Source of the DNA: Halovivax sp.
GTDB taxonomy: Archaea; Halobacteriota; Halobacteria; Halobacteriales; Natrialbaceae
Direction of reading: 5' to 3'
Assembly (NCBI GenBank): GCA_007119345.1
Contig: SKPV01000053.1
Coordinates: 1 to 26,878, forward strand
DNA length: 26,878 bases
Below, one piece after another: positions 24,887 through 26,878 of the stretch. Made by a program: the position numbers and the translations under genes. The notes beneath the pieces are model-generated. The model did no database searches, was not told where the DNA came from, and worked only from the letters and a program-made list of their open reading frames with translations. Each line of letters starts with the position of its first letter. Within the stretch, counting starts at the first letter, position 1.

Positions 24887-25954
24887 TCAGGGCGTCAGCC
24901 GCTCGACCGATCGCCACGCGATCGCCACGTCGTCCGCGCCGTCGGCTCCGTCCCCGCCGACCAGCGCGAACACCATCGTCTTTCGGACGCCGTGGGCCAT
25001 CCGGACGTCGAGCGCGAGGTCCCGCGGCTCGAAGACGTGATCGGCGGGGAGCACCCGGACCAGCAGTTCGGAGTGGCCCAGGTCGTCGACCGAGTCGACC
25101 GCGCTGTAGGTCCGGAAGTCGGCGCCGAACTTGTAGCCGGTCTTCGGGACGACGCCGCGCTCGCGCAGTTGCGCGTACACTCTCAATCGGCGGTCGAACC
25201 GCTCGCCCTCGACGTCGCGGCCGCGGGCGCGGACCGTCGCCGGATCGAGGGCGACCGCGTCGCGCTCGGCGAGGTAGGCCGCCTCGACGAGCGAGCACTG
25301 CAGCGTCGGGCGCTCGCACTCTCGCCCGTCGAGGGGCTGCCCGTAGAACGTCCGCTCGTAGAGGCTCGCCGGGGGCTCCCAGCAGACGACGCGGTCGGCC
25401 AGCAGGTCGGCGTCGACGTCGGTCGGGAGCTCGCGTGCGCTGGTCCCGTCGATCCCCGGTTCCGCGACCTCGAAGTAGGTGATCTCGCTCTCCTCGTCGA
25501 CGACGGCCAGCACGCCCGGCTCGAGGGCGGCAACCGGCAGGTCGGTCCGCTCGCCGACGACCCGGAGGTCGTAGGCGACCTCGCCGTCGCCGGGCCCCTT
25601 CCCGCGGGGGTAGACGACGAAGTCGGCGTCGCCGCCGGGCGGATCCGCGATCCACGGATCGCGCGCCGGCGAGAGGTAGAACCCGCGCGAGCGGAGGTCG
25701 GCGTAGGCGAGATACCGGAGGACGAACGCCCCTTCGCTCGCCGCGGCGACGAACTCCCGAAAGCCCAGCCGCCGGCCGTCCCAGCGGACCGCTTCCAGCC
25801 CGCCGTGGAACAGCAGGTGGGCCGCCTCGACGGGAGCGAGCGCGATCTCGTTGCCCGAGGTGGGGTAGCCGTAGCCGCGGGAATCGTGGAACCGCTGGCG
25901 GGCGTCGGCGCCCACGCGGACCACGTCGCCGTCTCGCTCGCCCTTGAGTGCCAT
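24887..25954 (-). CDS. endA: tRNA-splicing endonuclease EndA
   Basis: This 355-residue enzyme excises introns from pre-tRNAs (and rRNA precursors) at bulge-helix-bulge structures. The length shows the fused two-repeat form that works as a homodimer, as in Archaeoglobus: a degenerate N-terminal repeat (about 1-170) and a catalytic C-terminal repeat. The active-site triad is Tyr283 (KFGADFRTY), His294 (GHSELLVRV) and Lys325 (VRKTMVFAL), with normal spacing. The frame is open far upstream, but the ATG at 25954 (MALKGERDGDVVRV) starts with the conserved first strand and has an ACTTGTG element at promoter distance. It lies downstream of the DUF91-like gene, separated by a 277-nt spacer with a 30-bp tandem repeat. 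Confidence 0.94.
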   Translation of the reverse strand: MALKGERDGDVVRVGADARQRFHDSRGYGYPTSGNEIALAPVEAAHLLFHGGLEAVRWDGRRLGFREFVAAASEGAFVLRYLAYADLRSRGFYLSPARDPWIADPPGGDADFVVYPRGKGPGDGEVAYDLRVVGERTDLPVAALEPGVLAVVDEESEITYFEVAEPGIDGTSARELPTDVDADLLADRVVCWEPPASLYERTFYGQPLDGRECERPTLQCSLVEAAYLAERDAVALDPATVRARGRDVEGERFDRRLRVYAQLRERGVVPKTGYKFGADFRTYSAVDSVDDLGHSELLVRVLPADHVFEPRDLALDVRMAHGVRKTMVFALVGGDGADGADDVAIAWRSVERLTP

Positions 25955-26044
25955 GGGCGAACGTCGGCGCCGGCTCACAAGTGGGTGTCGGAACCGGTTC
26001 GGTCGGCAGCCCGGCCAGCGCCGCGCGGCGGCCCGGTCGACAGG

Positions 26045-26164
26045 TTCTCCGCCGATACGGTTTCCTCGCTTGCGTTCTCCGCCGATGCGGTTTCTTCGCT
26101 CGCATTCTCCGCCGAGACGGTTTCTTCGCTCGCATTCTCCGCCGAGGCGGTCTCCTCCCGCCCA
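26045..26164. repeat. 30-bp tandem repeat, four copies
   Basis: Four head-to-tail 30-bp units start at 26045, 26075, 26105 and 26135, each beginning TTCTCCGCCGA. Units two and three differ at two positions and the outer ones diverge more. The period is a multiple of three, so reading frames stay open on both strands. The minus strand could encode a repeated EETVSAENAS decapeptide. It lies in the spacer between the DUF91-like gene and endA and has no start codon signal, so it is treated as non-coding. Confidence 0.9.
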
Positions 26165-26231
26165 TCCCCGACCGAGACGCTCGTGGCCCACCCGTTCCGA
26201 CCCGCCGGATGCCCGATCGCTTCCGACCATC

Positions 26232-26878
26232 TCAGTTCGCCGCCGCCGGTTCGACGACGCGCTCGCAGGTCGCATCGAGGCACCGTCGGCCGGAACCGGT
26301 CTCGAACGTCGGGAGGCCGCAGGCGCACTCGCCGTCCAGCACGCCCGAGGGGACGACGAACCCGGTCTCGCACTCCGGGTAGCGCTCGCAGCCGGCGATG
26401 AGGCCGCCCCGTCGGAGGATGCGGAGGTCGCCCGGACAGTCCGGACAGTCCCACTCGCGGTCGAACGCCTCGCGGACGGCGTCGTCGAGCGCCTCGCACT
26501 CGCGGTCGAGGCAGACGTCGAACGCGAGACCGCGCTCGGCGCGGATGCGGGGCAGCCCACACTCGCAGCGATCGTCGCGGACGGTCGCGTCAGACGGGAG
26601 CGCGAACCGGTCGCCGCAGTCGACGCAGCGGACGTCCGACGATCGGATCAGCGTGCCGTCGCAGGCCGGGCAGATCCCCACGGGCCTGCCGGCCGCGGAG
26701 GCGCGGTAGTTGGCGACCGCGTCCCGGTCGTGGGCGGCGATCCGGAGCGTCTGGAGGTCCTTCTTCGCGACGAGCGTGAAGCCGCCGGACCGGTCGCTGG
26801 AGACGCTGTCGGCGCGGGTGAGCCAGGCGACCGGCTGGTAGCCGTCGACGTCGTGGACGAGGACGGTGTTGTCGGGCT
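26232..26878 (-). CDS. NucS/DUF91-like protein with C4 zinc fingers (5' part missing)
   Basis: Only the C-terminal 215 residues are present; the gene begins beyond the right edge. The first visible part (DNTVLVHDVDGYQPVAWL) matches the end of the N-terminal beta-sandwich domain of the NucS/DUF91 endonuclease family, which binds single-stranded DNA. It is followed by repeated Cys pairs: CPACDG, CVDCG, CECG...CLDREC, CPDCPGDLRILRRGG with GCERYPEC, and CACG...CLDATC. The CPxC...GC-x-x-x-PEC unit is a topoisomerase I-type C4 zinc finger. No NucS nuclease domain lies in the visible part, so zinc fingers seem to take its place. The likely role is DNA binding in repair or replication, but this is inference. 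The stop at 26232 is 68 nt from the 30-bp repeat. Confidence 0.75.
   Translation of the reverse strand, partial: PDNTVLVHDVDGYQPVAWLTRADSVSSDRSGGFTLVAKKDLQTLRIAAHDRDAVANYRASAAGRPVGICPACDGTLIRSSDVRCVDCGDRFALPSDATVRDDRCECGLPRIRAERGLAFDVCLDRECEALDDAVREAFDREWDCPDCPGDLRILRRGGLIAGCERYPECETGFVVPSGVLDGECACGLPTFETGSGRRCLDATCERVVEPAAAN

Noticed and set aside
26045..26164. Possible CRISPR array or coding repeat
   Set aside because: The 30-bp units abut without spacers, and neither strand has a convincing start codon or promoter for the repeat frame.

Overview
The window looks like a chromosomal segment of a haloarchaeon (class Halobacteria). The DNA is very GC-rich with strong G/C third-position bias and the proteins are markedly acidic. 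Most genes have a TATA-like element 25-30 nt before the start codon, which fits leaderless transcription. The gene set is archaeal: an MC1 chromosomal protein, thermosome, RIO1 kinase, archaeal Dim2-type KH protein, tRNA-splicing endonuclease and archaeal-type TrpRS. I cannot name the genus from sequence alone. I see no IS element, CRISPR array, phage gene or tRNA gene, so most of the window is ordinary chromosomal core.

Left part (1-6700): a ZIP metal transporter faces an ATP-grasp ligase/GNAT pair on the minus strand. A 65-residue AbrB-like protein and the MC1 chromatin protein diverge from a spacer holding a perfect 13-bp inverted repeat. Prephenate dehydratase, a one-cysteine PrxQ-type peroxiredoxin and an Hsp20 chaperone follow, each with its own promoter.

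Middle part (6700-15200): a bacterial-type leucyl-tRNA synthetase, a DUF2071 protein and an ornithine cyclodeaminase-family alanine dehydrogenase. Next come a two-helix membrane protein with no normal start codon and a Tat lipoprotein broken by one extra base. The group II chaperonin (thermosome) ends the block. Its 3' spacer carries six copies of the hairpin heptamer GCGAAGC.

Right part (15200-26878): a short-chain fatty acid transporter (AtoE type) and an MFS/monocarboxylate-type carrier form a minus-strand pair. Divergent from them is a small two-helix membrane protein whose start position reads ACG. After that come the Dim2-like KH protein, a YfcE/MJ0936-type phosphodiesterase, a frameshifted dodecin, a GH15 glucoamylase/trehalase, TrpRS, RIO1, EndA, and the C-terminal part of a NucS/DUF91-like protein with topoisomerase-type zinc fingers that runs off the right edge.

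Two patterns stand out. First, at least five intergenic spacers contain short tandem duplications with units of 30-48 bp. Second, four short genes are damaged at a single position: two frameshifts and two start codons. That is either decay or consensus error. The most attractive regulatory idea is the mirrored MC1 promoter beside an AbrB-like gene. I found no clear new defence or mobile system.
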